DNA from: Planctomycetaceae bacterium
GTDB lineage: Bacteria; Planctomycetota; UBA8742; UBA2392; JABWBM01
Assembly: GCA_013360495.1 (NCBI GenBank)
Contig: JABWBM010000005.1
Span: 1-38,984, forward strand
DNA: 38,984 nucleotides
Direction: 5' to 3'
Positions 24,354 to 34,000 of this stretch are shown here, piece after piece (the first letter of the stretch is position 1; every line of letters begins with the position of its first letter). The notes under the pieces were generated by a model. The model did not search any database, was not told the origin of the DNA, and saw only the letters and a list, made by a program, of their open reading frames with translations. The translations under genes were made by a program, and so were the position numbers.

Positions 24354-25505
24354 ATGAAGAGAACGATGAAGCTGGCATTCATCGCACTGGCCGCCGTTGG
24401 CGCGCTGGTGGGATTGATCAGCGTGGTGTCCACGCCGGACGTTTCCGCGGCGGACGACGCAGCGAAGGGGACAAGCGCACAAACGGTTGCGCGCGACCTC
24501 CCTGTTACAGAGATCGTGAACAACGAATTCACGCCCGGAAGCGAAGTCGCGAAAAATCTCCTCGGCGCCGACGAAGGCAAGGGTGCTTCGGACCTCGACA
24601 AGATTGTCGATGAAATCCCGGTGTACAAGACTCAGGCTGGCGTCGCTGGAAACCTTTCGAGCATCGGCTCGGACACCTTGAACAACCTGATGGCTTTCTG
24701 GAAGGAAGGGTTCCAGGGCTACTATCCGAACGTAAAGCTTGCAGTTGAAGGCAAGGGGACCTCGACGGCTCCCCCGGCGCTGATCGATGGCACGGCTGAC
24801 TTCGGCCCCATGTCGCGCCCGATGAAGAACGAGGAAATCGACAAGTTCGAGAAGAAGTACGGCTACAAGCCATCTTACGTTGCGGTCGCCATTGACGCGC
24901 TCGCAGTCTTCGTCCACAAGGACAATCCGATCAAGAGCTTGACGCTTCCGCAGGTGGACGCCATCTTCTCGAGCACCCGCAAGCTCGGCTACAAGGAAGA
25001 CATCGTCAAGTGGGGCCAGGCGGGTTTGCAGGGCAATCTTGCAGGCTCGAACATCACGCTCTACGGCCGTAACTCCGCTTCCGGCACGTACGGCTTTTTC
25101 AAGGAACACACGCTCGGCAAGGGCGACTATAAGGCGACCGTGAAGGAACAGCCCGGTTCGGCGACTGTCGTCACCTGTGTCTCCGAGGACACAGCAGGGA
25201 TCGGTTACTCTGGTATTGGTTATATGACGGCTGGAGTTCGCGCCGTTCCTCTCGCCAAGGATGAGAACAGCGAAGCCTACGAAGCGACTTCGGAGAACGC
25301 ATATAGCGGAAAGTACCCGCTGTGGCGTTTCCTCTACATTTATTACAACAAGAAGCCGGGTGAAGAACTGCGTCCGGCGGTGAAGGAGTTCCTGAACTAC
25401 GCGCTTTCCCGCGAAGGCCAGAAGGTCGTCATCAAGGATGGCTACATCCCGATGAGCAAGGCGCTCGCCGAGAAGGAAACTACCAAGTTCAACACTGGAA
25501 AGTAA
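24354..25505 (+). CDS. pstS: Phosphate ABC transporter, periplasmic phosphate-binding protein
   Basis: A 383-residue exported protein. The signal peptide ends near residue 34 (VSA-AD). It binds inorganic phosphate and delivers it to PstC/PstA. Family blocks are SSIGSDTLNNLM, the ligand region VEGKGTSTAPPALIDGTADF, FGPMSRPM, DNPIKSLTLPQVDAIFS and LYGRNSASGTYGFFKEHTLG. The start at 24354 has AAGGAG 8 bases upstream; a further in-frame ATG at 24336 lacks this spacing. It is first in the pst run, and a strong hairpin with a T-tract follows it before pstC. Confidence 0.94.
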   Translation: MKRTMKLAFIALAAVGALVGLISVVSTPDVSAADDAAKGTSAQTVARDLPVTEIVNNEFTPGSEVAKNLLGADEGKGASDLDKIVDEIPVYKTQAGVAGNLSSIGSDTLNNLMAFWKEGFQGYYPNVKLAVEGKGTSTAPPALIDGTADFGPMSRPMKNEEIDKFEKKYGYKPSYVAVAIDALAVFVHKDNPIKSLTLPQVDAIFSSTRKLGYKEDIVKWGQAGLQGNLAGSNITLYGRNSASGTYGFFKEHTLGKGDYKATVKEQPGSATVVTCVSEDTAGIGYSGIGYMTAGVRAVPLAKDENSEAYEATSENAYSGKYPLWRFLYIYYNKKPGEELRPAVKEFLNYALSREGQKVVIKDGYIPMSKALAEKETTKFNTGK

Positions 25506-25555
25506 GGACACGGGTGATCGGCAAGGGAACTTTCTCCTTTTGCTCATGAGATCCG

Positions 25556-25597
25556 GGAGAGGGGCAGACCTCGGGAGGCTGTCCCTCTTCCTTTTCC
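25556..25597 (+). terminator. Rho-independent-type hairpin between pstS and pstC
   Basis: AGAGGGGCAG (25558-25567) pairs with CTGTCCCTCT (25579-25588), with one G-U pair. The loop region CCTCGGGAGG adds inner pairs, and the stem is followed by TTCCTTTTCC. It lies 50 bases after the pstS stop and 24 before pstC, so partial termination would give more PstS than permease. Confidence 0.75.
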
Positions 25598-25621
25598 GTG
25601 ATATAAAGCCCCGATAATCTT

Positions 25622-28600
25622 ATGTCACCGAACAAACCCACAGCGTCATTGCGGCCGCGCTTCACATCATGGCGCGTCTACGCCCTTGATGCCCTCGCCA
25701 ATTGGGGGATCACGCTGGGTGGGTTGCTGGTGATCGTGGCCGTGATCGGGATGCTCACCTTCATCGGCTATCAGGTATTTCCGCTCTTCGCTCCCGCCGA
25801 GTCAGGCAAAATCGTTTCGTCCGAGGACGCGCCCCCCCTCCAGGGCGCGACGCTCGCCCTCAATTGCGACGAATACCGCCGCATCGGTGTGCGTATCAAC
25901 GACACCGGCACGGCCGAGGTGATCGCGCTCTCCACGGGCCATACGATATTCACCTACCGGCCCGAAGTCTTGGGCGGCGCCCGCGCGACTTGCGCGTCGG
26001 TTTCGTCGATCCCTTCCTCTTTCGTCACCGTCGACAATATCGCAAGCATGCCGCTCTATCATGTCGCGGTCGGAACCGACGACGGGCGCGTGTTGCTCGG
26101 CGATATCACGTACATAACGAATTCCGAAAACCATCCTGCCGAGAACGAGCCTGCGGAACTGGCCAAACTCCGGTTGCCGACGCGAGACGAGTTCTCGTCG
26201 GCCCCCTTCGTCCCCGACATCGCCATCGTGGAGCGCGAACTCGAAGGCAAGAAGGCGCCCGCGCTGATCGAGCGGCGCATGGAAAACTACGGCGAATTCC
26301 GCTACATCTGCGTGCGGGTGCGCTTCGAACGCGCGTTAAAGTGGGACGGCGGGGGCGAACGAATCCTCGATGTTGAAAGCGCCGCCTCCCCCTTGGACGG
26401 CGGCTCGCCTGAGACCTTGACGGTGATCCGCTCGGCTTCGGGCCGCGTGAGCGTCATCACCGAAAGCTTTACCTCCAACATGATGACCGGCGAGCTTGAA
26501 CTCGACCGAACCGATGCCCTCGACCTTACACCGCTCTGCTCCCGCCCTTGCGACTTCATCGCCCTTGGAGAGGAGCGCAAGCGCATCGTACTTGCCTCGC
26601 GTTCAGGCATCGTCGATGTGCTCGTCCGTAACGGCCGCAAATGGAACCACGAGTTCCTGCCGTTGGTGCGGGAGAATCAGGACGTGGAAGACCGGGACCC
26701 ATACGTTCCCGCCGATATTTTCGCCGCGCATGAAGGGTCTGAACCCTGGAAGGATCAGGTCGCCGAACAGCGCCAATCGGCGAATCTTCCCTCTGCGCAG
26801 GGCGAGTTGGTCATAACCGACGTCGAGTTTGCGCTTGGCGACGAGTCGATTCTCTTCGCCGATTCACACGGCGGCTTGCAGCAGTGGTTCGGCATCCGCC
26901 CCGATCCGAGCATCAATGACAAGCTCTTCCATCGTATTCGCTCCTTCGAGCCAAGTCCCTCGCACGTCGTCGATATGGCGCAGGCCCAGCGTGGGAAAGC
27001 CATCATGACCGCCGAAGCCGATGGCTCGCTGCGCGCGATCCACCTCACGGCCGAACGCGTCTATATCACACAAGCGACGAAAGTGGCGGGCGTTCCCGCC
27101 ATCTGTTTTCCCGCCAAGGGCGACGGCATCGTCACCATCGACGGCAAGGGCGGGCTGCATCACTGGTGGATGGAGGCCCCGCACGCCGAAGCGTCGTGGA
27201 AGGCATTCTTCGGCAAGGTGCATTACGAGCACCACGATCATCCGAAGTGGGATTGGCAGACGTCATCCGGCACCGACGACGTCGAGCCTAAACACAGCCT
27301 GATGCCGCTGGTGGCAGGAACCTTCAAGGGCGCGCTCTACGCCATGTTGTTCTCGATACCGATCGCGATCCTCGCGGCCATTTACACTTCCGAGTTCATG
27401 AGCTTCCGCCTTCGCGCCATCATCAAACCGGTGGTGGAGATCATGGCATCGTTACCGAGCGTGGTACTTGGCTTCCTCGTGTTGGTCGTCGCCCCGCTGG
27501 CAGACCCGAACATGCCGGCGATCCTGCTTTTCTTCATCATTATGCCCGCCGTCTTCATGATCTTTGGCTGGTTATGGCAACAAATGCCGCCTGTGATCAC
27601 CGGAAAGCTCGGGCCATGGCGCACATTTATCGTGCTCTTTGTCTTCCTCGGGTTCGCGGCGTGGCTCTGCCTCGCCATCGGCCCGCGCATGGAATATCAC
27701 TTGTTCCCGAAGACCGAGGCCACGGACCTCGCGCTGATCGACGCCAAAACTTTCAGGCCTCATAACGACGAAATCGCCGGAAGGCTCGATGCCGGGCACT
27801 TCGGCTCATGGACCAGCGGCGGCGCCGAACTTGCCGGACGCTCGGCGCAGCTCCGCAAGGTTGATCACGAGAGCAAAGCCGAAACGTTTTCGATTGAACT
27901 GGTCAATGGCGTCAAAGAAAAGTTCAAGCAATACGTCGCTTCACTCCCACCCGACAAAGTTTCGGTGGATGGCAGCGGCGCGATAACGGTCAATGACGAA
28001 TCGGTCTCGCTCCCGCCGGGGGCGCTGCGACTCAACAAGGACAAAAAGATCGTGTTCAAGGACAGCGCGATTCCCGCCGGAGCCTCGATCACGGAGTATG
28101 GAGTCACGACGACGGTGCTCAACACGCTGCCCAAGGGCTGGTGGAACCCGGGAGGCCACGGGCTTTTTCAGGTCGTTGCGCTCTTCATCTTCATTCCGCT
28201 CGTGGTGCTTGGCTTGCGCGTAACGTTCACGGGCATGGGCTTCTTCAAGTATCAGTTCCACATCTGGAAGCAACGCGAAGGCCAGTGGCACCCGCTCAAA
28301 ACTGTCGCGGCTATCAAGGGGCGCTTCGAGGGCGACCGGAGCGGGACGCTGCGCCCAGTGATGGTAGATATCGTGTTCGCCGGGCTCTATGCATCGCTCG
28401 TGCTTGCTATCGCCTACGGTCTTGTGCTTGCCGTCGGCCCGTGGATAGAAGGGCTGCTCTTCACCTACGACCATCCGACGGCGGGGCAAGTAGTCGACTT
28501 CCGTCGCGCGCTGCTTGGCGAGGAAGGCTGGAAGTTCGAGCAGAAGAACTCGTTCATCGTCGGCGTCGCCATGGGCTTCGCCGTCATCCCGATCATCTAC

Positions 28601-29002
28601 ACCATCTCCGAGGACGCGCTGCAATCGGTTCCAAACCAGCTTCGCGCGGCATCCCTCGCTTGCGGCGCGTCCGCGTGGCAGACGGCCGCGCGCGTCGCCG
28701 TCCCGGCGGCGCTGCCCGGTATCTTCTCGGCGGTGGTGGTAGGCCTTGGACGCGCGGTTGGAGAGACGATGATCGTCGTGATGGCGGCGGGCGGTACGCC
28801 GATTATGGACATGCAGCCCTTTAACGGATTTAGAAGCCTGTCGGCGGCGATCGCGACCGAAATGCCCGAGGCGCCTCAGGACGGTACGCTCTATCGCACG
28901 TTGTTCCTCGCAGGCTTGCTGCTTTTTGTCATGACATTTGTGGTGAATACTATCGCAGAAGTGATTCGCATCCGCCTGCGGCGAAAGATGGCGAGGGTAT
29001 AG
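25622..29002 (+). CDS. pstC: Phosphate ABC transporter permease PstC, very large form
   Basis: A 1126-residue inner-membrane permease; E. coli PstC is about 319. One helix (about 28-56) precedes a periplasmic domain (about 60-550) whose recurring D-G-x-L segments (EADGSLRAIH, DSHGGLQQWF, DGKGGLHHWW) suggest a beta-propeller, as in Pseudomonas-type PstC. The MetI-type permease core begins near 559 (LVAGTFKGALYAML). The coupling region SVPNQLRAASLACGASAWQT lies at about 1002, followed by GLGRAVGETMIVVMAAGG. Between helices ending near 695 and starting near 979 lies an extra segment with two more helices (about 846-873, 913-947) and a soluble stretch. It is 7 bases upstream of pstA. The ribosome-binding site is weak. 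Confidence 0.9.
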   Translation: MSPNKPTASLRPRFTSWRVYALDALANWGITLGGLLVIVAVIGMLTFIGYQVFPLFAPAESGKIVSSEDAPPLQGATLALNCDEYRRIGVRINDTGTAEVIALSTGHTIFTYRPEVLGGARATCASVSSIPSSFVTVDNIASMPLYHVAVGTDDGRVLLGDITYITNSENHPAENEPAELAKLRLPTRDEFSSAPFVPDIAIVERELEGKKAPALIERRMENYGEFRYICVRVRFERALKWDGGGERILDVESAASPLDGGSPETLTVIRSASGRVSVITESFTSNMMTGELELDRTDALDLTPLCSRPCDFIALGEERKRIVLASRSGIVDVLVRNGRKWNHEFLPLVRENQDVEDRDPYVPADIFAAHEGSEPWKDQVAEQRQSANLPSAQGELVITDVEFALGDESILFADSHGGLQQWFGIRPDPSINDKLFHRIRSFEPSPSHVVDMAQAQRGKAIMTAEADGSLRAIHLTAERVYITQATKVAGVPAICFPAKGDGIVTIDGKGGLHHWWMEAPHAEASWKAFFGKVHYEHHDHPKWDWQTSSGTDDVEPKHSLMPLVAGTFKGALYAMLFSIPIAILAAIYTSEFMSFRLRAIIKPVVEIMASLPSVVLGFLVLVVAPLADPNMPAILLFFIIMPAVFMIFGWLWQQMPPVITGKLGPWRTFIVLFVFLGFAAWLCLAIGPRMEYHLFPKTEATDLALIDAKTFRPHNDEIAGRLDAGHFGSWTSGGAELAGRSAQLRKVDHESKAETFSIELVNGVKEKFKQYVASLPPDKVSVDGSGAITVNDESVSLPPGALRLNKDKKIVFKDSAIPAGASITEYGVTTTVLNTLPKGWWNPGGHGLFQVVALFIFIPLVVLGLRVTFTGMGFFKYQFHIWKQREGQWHPLKTVAAIKGRFEGDRSGTLRPVMVDIVFAGLYASLVLAIAYGLVLAVGPWIEGLLFTYDHPTAGQVVDFRRALLGEEGWKFEQKNSFIVGVAMGFAVIPIIYTISEDALQSVPNQLRAASLACGASAWQTAARVAVPAALPGIFSAVVVGLGRAVGETMIVVMAAGGTPIMDMQPFNGFRSLSAAIATEMPEAPQDGTLYRTLFLAGLLLFVMTFVVNTIAEVIRIRLRRKMARV

Positions 29003-29009
29003 GGGTACC

Positions 29010-31091
29010 ATGACCAACTTCCAGCCCAGCATCAAGCTCAGCCCGCGCCGTTACCGGCGAAAGGGCGAGCCTTACGTCTGGCTTTCGGGCGGGACCATGG
29101 CGCTCGGCATGGTGATGATCGTCGCCATCGTCGGACTGGTAGTCATACGGGGTACGAGTTCCTTCTGGCCCAGTGAAATCGAGCAGTTCACGCTCGGCGA
29201 TGGCAGAGTACTCACCGGCTCGGTGGAGGCAGAACGTCCACTCGGTCTCGGCGACCTGCCCCCCAAGTTCGATGGCACACCGTGGAAGCAGCACGAGTTG
29301 CCCGCGAGCCGTGAAAACCTCGGTCCGGCTAAACTTGACGGAACGCCATGGAAAGACGAAGACATCCCTTCCGAGGCCCCACGCGAGCTCTTGATCATGC
29401 AGGGAAATCAGGAGTCGGGCATCTCAGGCAGCTATTTTACCTGGGTCAAGTCCGACATTCCTGACCTGCAGCGCTTTCAGGCCGGCAATCCCCATAGCTA
29501 TGCCTCAGCCGTCGTTGCCCGCAAACCCATCGCCGGAATCGCGCGCATCGAACGCCTCGAGAAAGGTGTGCTGACTGGCTTTGTCGTCGCGGTCAAAGAT
29601 GGCGACGAGGTAAAGATAGCCAAGACCGATGGCCGCACGCTCGACGAGGTGTGGGCCGTGTTCGGGCAGGAGCGCGACAAGGCCGTCGCTGTCTATGAGG
29701 AGCGGGTGCGCCTTGAGACCGATGAGCTTGGCGATGCCAACGCCGAGATCGCCGAATATGACCGGCGTATCAAGCGCATCGCTTACGACCACCGCGACAG
29801 CAAGATGTTCGTCGCCGCTATGCAATGGCTCAACAAGCAATACGACCTCTGGGTCGCGAAGCGCACGCCGCCCGAGGAGATCATGTCCGCGCATGGTGGC
29901 GATACCGGGAACATCGACGAGTTGCGCAGGCGGCAACTGGCCGAATACGAAACGATTCTTCAAGAGTGGCGCGGAACGCTGTCCACATACATCGGCGACA
30001 TCGGGAAACTGACCGCTCAATACCCCCTGACTGACGCAGAGCGCGTGTACATCGCCGAAGTCTTCGGCATCATGCATGTCCGCGCGGACGTTTTCGCCAC
30101 ACTCTTCTCGCTCACCGACCTCAAAGTCAAGCAGATCCGCGCTAACGAGGAAAAGGCTACGTTCACGCTCGAAACCGCCGACGGCAGAAGCGCCGACATC
30201 CCGCTCGTCAAAGTCGTCCGCGCCTGGCGTCCCAACGAAATGGGCTTCTTCGACAAGCTTGGCGTCTACTTCGACCGCGCATGGGAGTTCCTGACCGCGA
30301 AGCCGCGCGAAGCCAACAGCGAGGGCGGCATCCTCGTGGTGATCATCGGCACGCTGATCATGACCATGCTCATGGCTGTCGCCGTCGTTCCCTTCGGCGT
30401 GATCACCGCGCTCTATTTGCGTGAATACGCGAGACAAGGCGCGATCGTCTCCGCCGTGCGCATCGCGGTGAACAACCTCGCAGGCGTTCCATCCATCGTG
30501 TTCGGTATTTTCGGTCTCGGCTTCTTCTGTGTGATCGTCGGCGGCTCCATCGACAGCCTTTGGTATCCGGAACTCCTGCCTTCGCCCACCTTCGGCGGCG
30601 GTGGCATCATGTGGGCCTCGCTCACGCTTGCCTTGCTCACCATCCCGGTCGTCGTCGTCGCTACCGAGGAGGCGCTCGCATCGGTACCGTCGGCCCAGCG
30701 CGAAGCGTCGCTTGGCTGCGGAGCAAGCAAGTTTCAGACGATCTGGAAGGTGGTGCTGCCGCAGTCCATGCCCGGCATTCTTACCGGAACGATCCTCGCC
30801 ATGGCGCGCGGGGCGGGCGAAGTCGCCCCGCTGATGCTCGTCGGCGCGGTAAAAGCCGCCGAGGATTTGCCCATCGACGGCACGTCGCCATTCGTCCACC
30901 TCGAGCGTAAGTTCATGCACCTCGGCTTTCATGTGTACGATCTTGGATTCCAGCCACCCGACACGGACAAGACCAAGCCGCTGGTATTTTCCACGGCGCT
31001 GGTATTGCTGCTGTTGATCGGGTTGTTGAATATCTTCGCCATACGCCTGCGTAACCGGCTGAGGAAGAAGTTGCAAACAAGCCATGTTTAG
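29010..31091 (+). CDS. pstA: Phosphate ABC transporter permease PstA, large form
   Basis: A 693-residue permease; E. coli PstA is about 296. A first helix (about 28-48) is followed by a periplasmic region to about 430, which includes a charged coiled-coil part (about 215-330). The membrane core starts near 438 ([20 protein letters not shown]). It contains [19 protein letters not shown], the coupling-loop block [20 protein letters not shown] and [14 protein letters not shown], all typical PstA. Residues 86-93 and 108-115 are an imperfect tandem repeat (K-F/L-DGTPWK, period 22). AGGGG precedes the ATG. It should pair with PstC to form the phosphate channel. Confidence 0.93.
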   Translation: MTNFQPSIKLSPRRYRRKGEPYVWLSGGTMALGMVMIVAIVGLVVIRGTSSFWPSEIEQFTLGDGRVLTGSVEAERPLGLGDLPPKFDGTPWKQHELPASRENLGPAKLDGTPWKDEDIPSEAPRELLIMQGNQESGISGSYFTWVKSDIPDLQRFQAGNPHSYASAVVARKPIAGIARIERLEKGVLTGFVVAVKDGDEVKIAKTDGRTLDEVWAVFGQERDKAVAVYEERVRLETDELGDANAEIAEYDRRIKRIAYDHRDSKMFVAAMQWLNKQYDLWVAKRTPPEEIMSAHGGDTGNIDELRRRQLAEYETILQEWRGTLSTYIGDIGKLTAQYPLTDAERVYIAEVFGIMHVRADVFATLFSLTDLKVKQIRANEEKATFTLETADGRSADIPLVKVVRAWRPNEMGFFDKLGVYFDRAWEFLTAKPREANSEGGILVVIIGTLIMTMLMAVAVVPFGVITALYLREYARQGAIVSAVRIAVNNLAGVPSIVFGIFGLGFFCVIVGGSIDSLWYPELLPSPTFGGGGIMWASLTLALLTIPVVVVATEEALASVPSAQREASLGCGASKFQTIWKVVLPQSMPGILTGTILAMARGAGEVAPLMLVGAVKAAEDLPIDGTSPFVHLERKFMHLGFHVYDLGFQPPDTDKTKPLVFSTALVLLLLIGLLNIFAIRLRNRLRKKLQTSHV

Positions 31092-31101
31092 GGGAATATC
31101 C

Positions 31102-31971
31102 ATGGAGAACGGAGCGGTTATTCAGCACCAGCAACCACGAGCGGAGTCCGGGACGATTCCACATCCGAGGTTCGATTTCGGCGAGGGCAAGAAGAGCCGT
31201 CGCGAGGGCGAAATCGAAGAGTCCGTCGTATTGGTGGAGAATTTCAACCTCTGGTACGGCAAGTCCCAGGCGCTCAAGAATATCAACCTTGCGTTCCCGA
31301 AGAATCGCGTCACCGCCATGATCGGCCCGTCGGGTTGCGGCAAATCGACGCTCCTGCGCTCCATCAACCGCATGAACGACCTGATCAGCAGTGTGCGCTG
31401 CGAGGGGCGCATCATGCTCGGCGACGCCGACATCTACGCCAAGGATCAGGACGTGATTCAGCTTCGCAAGCACTGCGGCATGGTGTTCCAGAAGTCGAAC
31501 CCCTTCCCGAAGTCAATTTTCGAGAATGTGATCTACGCTTGCCGCATCAACGGCGAACGCGACAAAACGAAGCTTGAAGAAATCTGCGAGCGCAGTCTCA
31601 AACGGGCGGGCCTGTGGGAGGAAGTGAAGGACCGCCTGCACGAGAACGGCAACTCGCTCTCGGGTGGCCAGCAACAACGCCTGTGCATCGCGCGCGCCGT
31701 CGCCAATGACCCCGACGTTCTGCTGATGGACGAGCCGTGCTCGGCCCTCGACCCGGTGTCGACAAGCAAGGTTGAGGATCTGATCCTCGACCTGCGAGAG
31801 AACTTCACCGTCATTATCGTCACGCACAACATGCAGCAGGCCACGCGCGTGAGCGATTACACGGCCTTCATGCTGCTCGGCGAAGTGATCGAATTCGGCC
31901 GCACCGACAAGCTCTTCACCAAACCCGACAAGCGCCAGACCGAGGACTACATAACGGGACGGTTCGGGTAG
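31102..31971 (+). CDS. pstB: Phosphate ABC transporter ATP-binding protein
   Basis: A 289-residue ATPase driving phosphate import. Walker A is GPSGCGKST, the Q-loop block is [17 protein letters not shown], the signature is [14 protein letters not shown], Walker B is [13 protein letters not shown], and the switch His is in VTHNMQQA. The start at 31102 is set by AGGGGA 6 bases upstream. An ATG at 31084 overlaps the pstA stop and is less likely. An unusual ~45-residue N-terminal extension precedes the ABC domain. No phoU or phoB/phoR follows; the next gene converges on it across 16 bases. Confidence 0.96.
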   Translation: MENGAVIQHQQPRAESGTIPHPRFDFGEGKKSRREGEIEESVVLVENFNLWYGKSQALKNINLAFPKNRVTAMIGPSGCGKSTLLRSINRMNDLISSVRCEGRIMLGDADIYAKDQDVIQLRKHCGMVFQKSNPFPKSIFENVIYACRINGERDKTKLEEICERSLKRAGLWEEVKDRLHENGNSLSGGQQQRLCIARAVANDPDVLLMDEPCSALDPVSTSKVEDLILDLRENFTVIIVTHNMQQATRVSDYTAFMLLGEVIEFGRTDKLFTKPDKRQTEDYITGRFG

Positions 31972-31987
31972 AATTGGGAAGATAGCA

Positions 31988-33856
31988 TCATTCGTTGCCG
32001 TCGCCGGGGGACTCCTTGTCCTCGGCCTTGAGCAACGTGATCTCGAAGATCAGCGTCGCGCTGGGGGGGATGTCGGGCGGGCTGCCCGCTTCGCCGTAAC
32101 CAAGTTCCGGTGGGATCACGAGTCGGCGCTTTTCGCCGATCTTCATGCCTTCGACGCCCTTCTGCCAGCCTTTTTGCCAACCATCGTCTGCGCTCGCGCT
32201 TCCGAATTCGAAGGTATAGGGATCGTCGCGGTTTTGCCGAGAATCGAATTCCTTGCCCTGTGAACCGTCGGCATTCATCAGCCAGCCGGTGTAGAGCACG
32301 TGGAGCGTCTGGCCCTTCTTGATCTCCGGGCCGTTGCCGGACTCGATCGTCTTGATATCCACCTTCGGGATCGGGCGAACCACCTTATCGCGTGTTAGGC
32401 GCAGCTTGGTGAAGTCGTCCGAGGAGATGACGTAGTACCAGTTGGCGAAGCGGTCGTTGAGGTCTTTGACCTTCTTCTTCGCTTCCTCGACGCGCTTCTT
32501 CCATTCGTCGTGCTTCTTCTGCCACTCGGTGAGCTTGGTGTCGTATTCCTCCCATGCCTTGGCGGCTTCGAGCGTGGTTTCCGGGGGCGTGGCCTCGGCG
32601 GGCTGCTCGCCTTCCTTCTTCTCCTCGGCGCCGGGACGCGGCAGGGAGGGTTCATCGGGCTTCTCCGGCTCGACGTCGGCGCTGTCGTCATAGAAGACGG
32701 TGACGATCATGAAACGATCGTCTTTTTGCTCGTCGTCAGGCTTCTCCGGCTGATCGCCCACGGGGGGCTGGGCTGCAGAATCGTCGGCGGCCATGGCAGA
32801 TGACAATACGCCGCCATGGCGCAAGACATAGGAGACGCCATCCTTGCAGCGGATGGTCAACTCTCCCTCATTGGCGAGAATAAACGTTTCCTGCTTTCCG
32901 TCGCGCACCGTAACAAAACGATAGAACCCCGCGCCAAGGTTTTTAAGCGGAGCCGCGAGTGGCGATTTCGTAATGTCCGCCGCATCAGGAGTCTGTTTCA
33001 TCGCGGGATCCTTGGTAAGGATTTCCACGATGCTTGGATGCTTGGGGTGGACACCCGCGAGCCGCAAATTATCGAGCGTCGTCGTGAGCGCGCTGATTTT
33101 ATCCCTCAGGATTTCCTCGTCCGCTCCGATACCTCCATCCACCTTCCAATCGGCGTTCTCTTTGCGAAGAATTAAGGTTTCAGCGCCGCCCAAAGCCTGA
33201 CGAAGCTCGTCGTGCGAATAGTTGTTAAACTTGAGCGTTTGAATGTCCGAAGACGTGAGTTTCAGGAGGTCGGTTTCCACCCAATCCTTGAATTCGGCGC
33301 TGACCTTAGCGTCGATTTTCGAGGCATACACGCGCGGCTTACCTGGCAGGCGTACATAAAAGTAACCACTCTTGCCTTCGACAGCTTTCCCGATGATTAA
33401 ATCCGCAAGCATGTTTCCCGCCAAGTCGCGGAACGTGACCCGCTTACCACGGCCGGCGTTGCCACTGACTGATTCGTCAAGCGGGTCGACGACACCGAAC
33501 TTCTCGTGGTCCGCCGGAAGATCAGAGCGGACATCGTCTTTCTTGACGCCGATATACTGCGTGGCAACCTTCTTGAGGTTGTCCTCCGCGTCAGCCGGAT
33601 AGTCGAAGTGCGACGGAATGCGCCAGCGGCCATCGCGGTACTGCACCTTGAACGGAACGCGGGCGGCCTTGGCCTCGTCCCAACTCACAACCTCGATGGA
33701 CTTCGCGGCCAGCGGATCGGTGAAGCCGGGGTAGAATTCTTCACCTATGTCTTTGTACGCCTCAGTTTGTGCCGGCGTCCAGGTGAGGAAAAACGCCGCG
33801 CCTGCGAGCAGGCCCGCGCCGATAAGGTAGATACTCGTGGTCTTCCATGCGTTCAT
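31988..33856 (-). CDS. DUF4340-type membrane-anchored protein fused to an FKBP isomerase domain
   Basis: A 622-residue protein. An N-terminal helix (about 7-27, SIYLIGAGLLAGAAFFLTW) anchors an exported region of DUF4340 type (about 40-400; RDGRWRIPSHFDYPADAEDN, EKFGVVDP, SGYFYVRLPG). Proline/glutamate-rich and coiled-coil linkers (about 410-480) lead to an FKBP domain at about 499-612. It has VLYTGWL, EFDSRQ, TFEFG, GVEGMKIGEKRRLVIPPELG and PPSATLIFEITLL, so the drug/proline pocket looks intact. The start at 33856 is set by GGAG 8 bases upstream. DUF4340 genes commonly sit beside GldA/GldG-like ABC genes, as here; an FKBP fused to one is unusual to my knowledge. Confidence 0.85.
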   Translation of the reverse strand: MNAWKTTSIYLIGAGLLAGAAFFLTWTPAQTEAYKDIGEEFYPGFTDPLAAKSIEVVSWDEAKAARVPFKVQYRDGRWRIPSHFDYPADAEDNLKKVATQYIGVKKDDVRSDLPADHEKFGVVDPLDESVSGNAGRGKRVTFRDLAGNMLADLIIGKAVEGKSGYFYVRLPGKPRVYASKIDAKVSAEFKDWVETDLLKLTSSDIQTLKFNNYSHDELRQALGGAETLILRKENADWKVDGGIGADEEILRDKISALTTTLDNLRLAGVHPKHPSIVEILTKDPAMKQTPDAADITKSPLAAPLKNLGAGFYRFVTVRDGKQETFILANEGELTIRCKDGVSYVLRHGGVLSSAMAADDSAAQPPVGDQPEKPDDEQKDDRFMIVTVFYDDSADVEPEKPDEPSLPRPGAEEKKEGEQPAEATPPETTLEAAKAWEEYDTKLTEWQKKHDEWKKRVEEAKKKVKDLNDRFANWYYVISSDDFTKLRLTRDKVVRPIPKVDIKTIESGNGPEIKKGQTLHVLYTGWLMNADGSQGKEFDSRQNRDDPYTFEFGSASADDGWQKGWQKGVEGMKIGEKRRLVIPPELGYGEAGSPPDIPPSATLIFEITLLKAEDKESPGDGNE

Positions 33857-33886
33857 AATGTTGTCTCCACATTCAAAGACGAAGAT

Positions 33887-33999
33887 TTTCACCACGGGGA
33901 GCACGGGGATTCACGGGGTTTGAAAACGCATTTCATCGGCCGCCGCTCTCGCTGAAATATCTTTCCCCGTGCGGCCCCGTGTTCCCCGTGGTGAAAAAT
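33887..33999. repeat. Long inverted repeat, family C
   Basis: TTTTCACCACGGGGAGCACG from 33887 and its inverse, ending GTTCCCCGTGGTGAAAAAT at 33999, form arms of about 33 bases with few mismatches around a ~45-base centre. It fills the junction between the permease-GldG gene and the DUF4340-FKBP gene, starting just after the former's stop. It could form a very stable mRNA hairpin within the operon. Confidence 0.85.
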
Positions 34000-34000
34000 C

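Noticed and set aside
24264-25547. 427-codon frame antisense to pstS
   Set aside because: The Arg/Val/Leu-rich composition is a codon-bias shadow; pstS on the other strand has a signal peptide and family motifs.
29505-31103. 532-codon frame antisense to pstA
   Set aside because: A shadow of pstA; dominated by Asp, Glu, His and Arg, without membrane segments or motifs.
31972-31987. A phoU gene after pstB
   Set aside because: Only 16 bases separate pstB from the converging FKBP-fusion gene; no phoU, phoB or phoR was found in the window.
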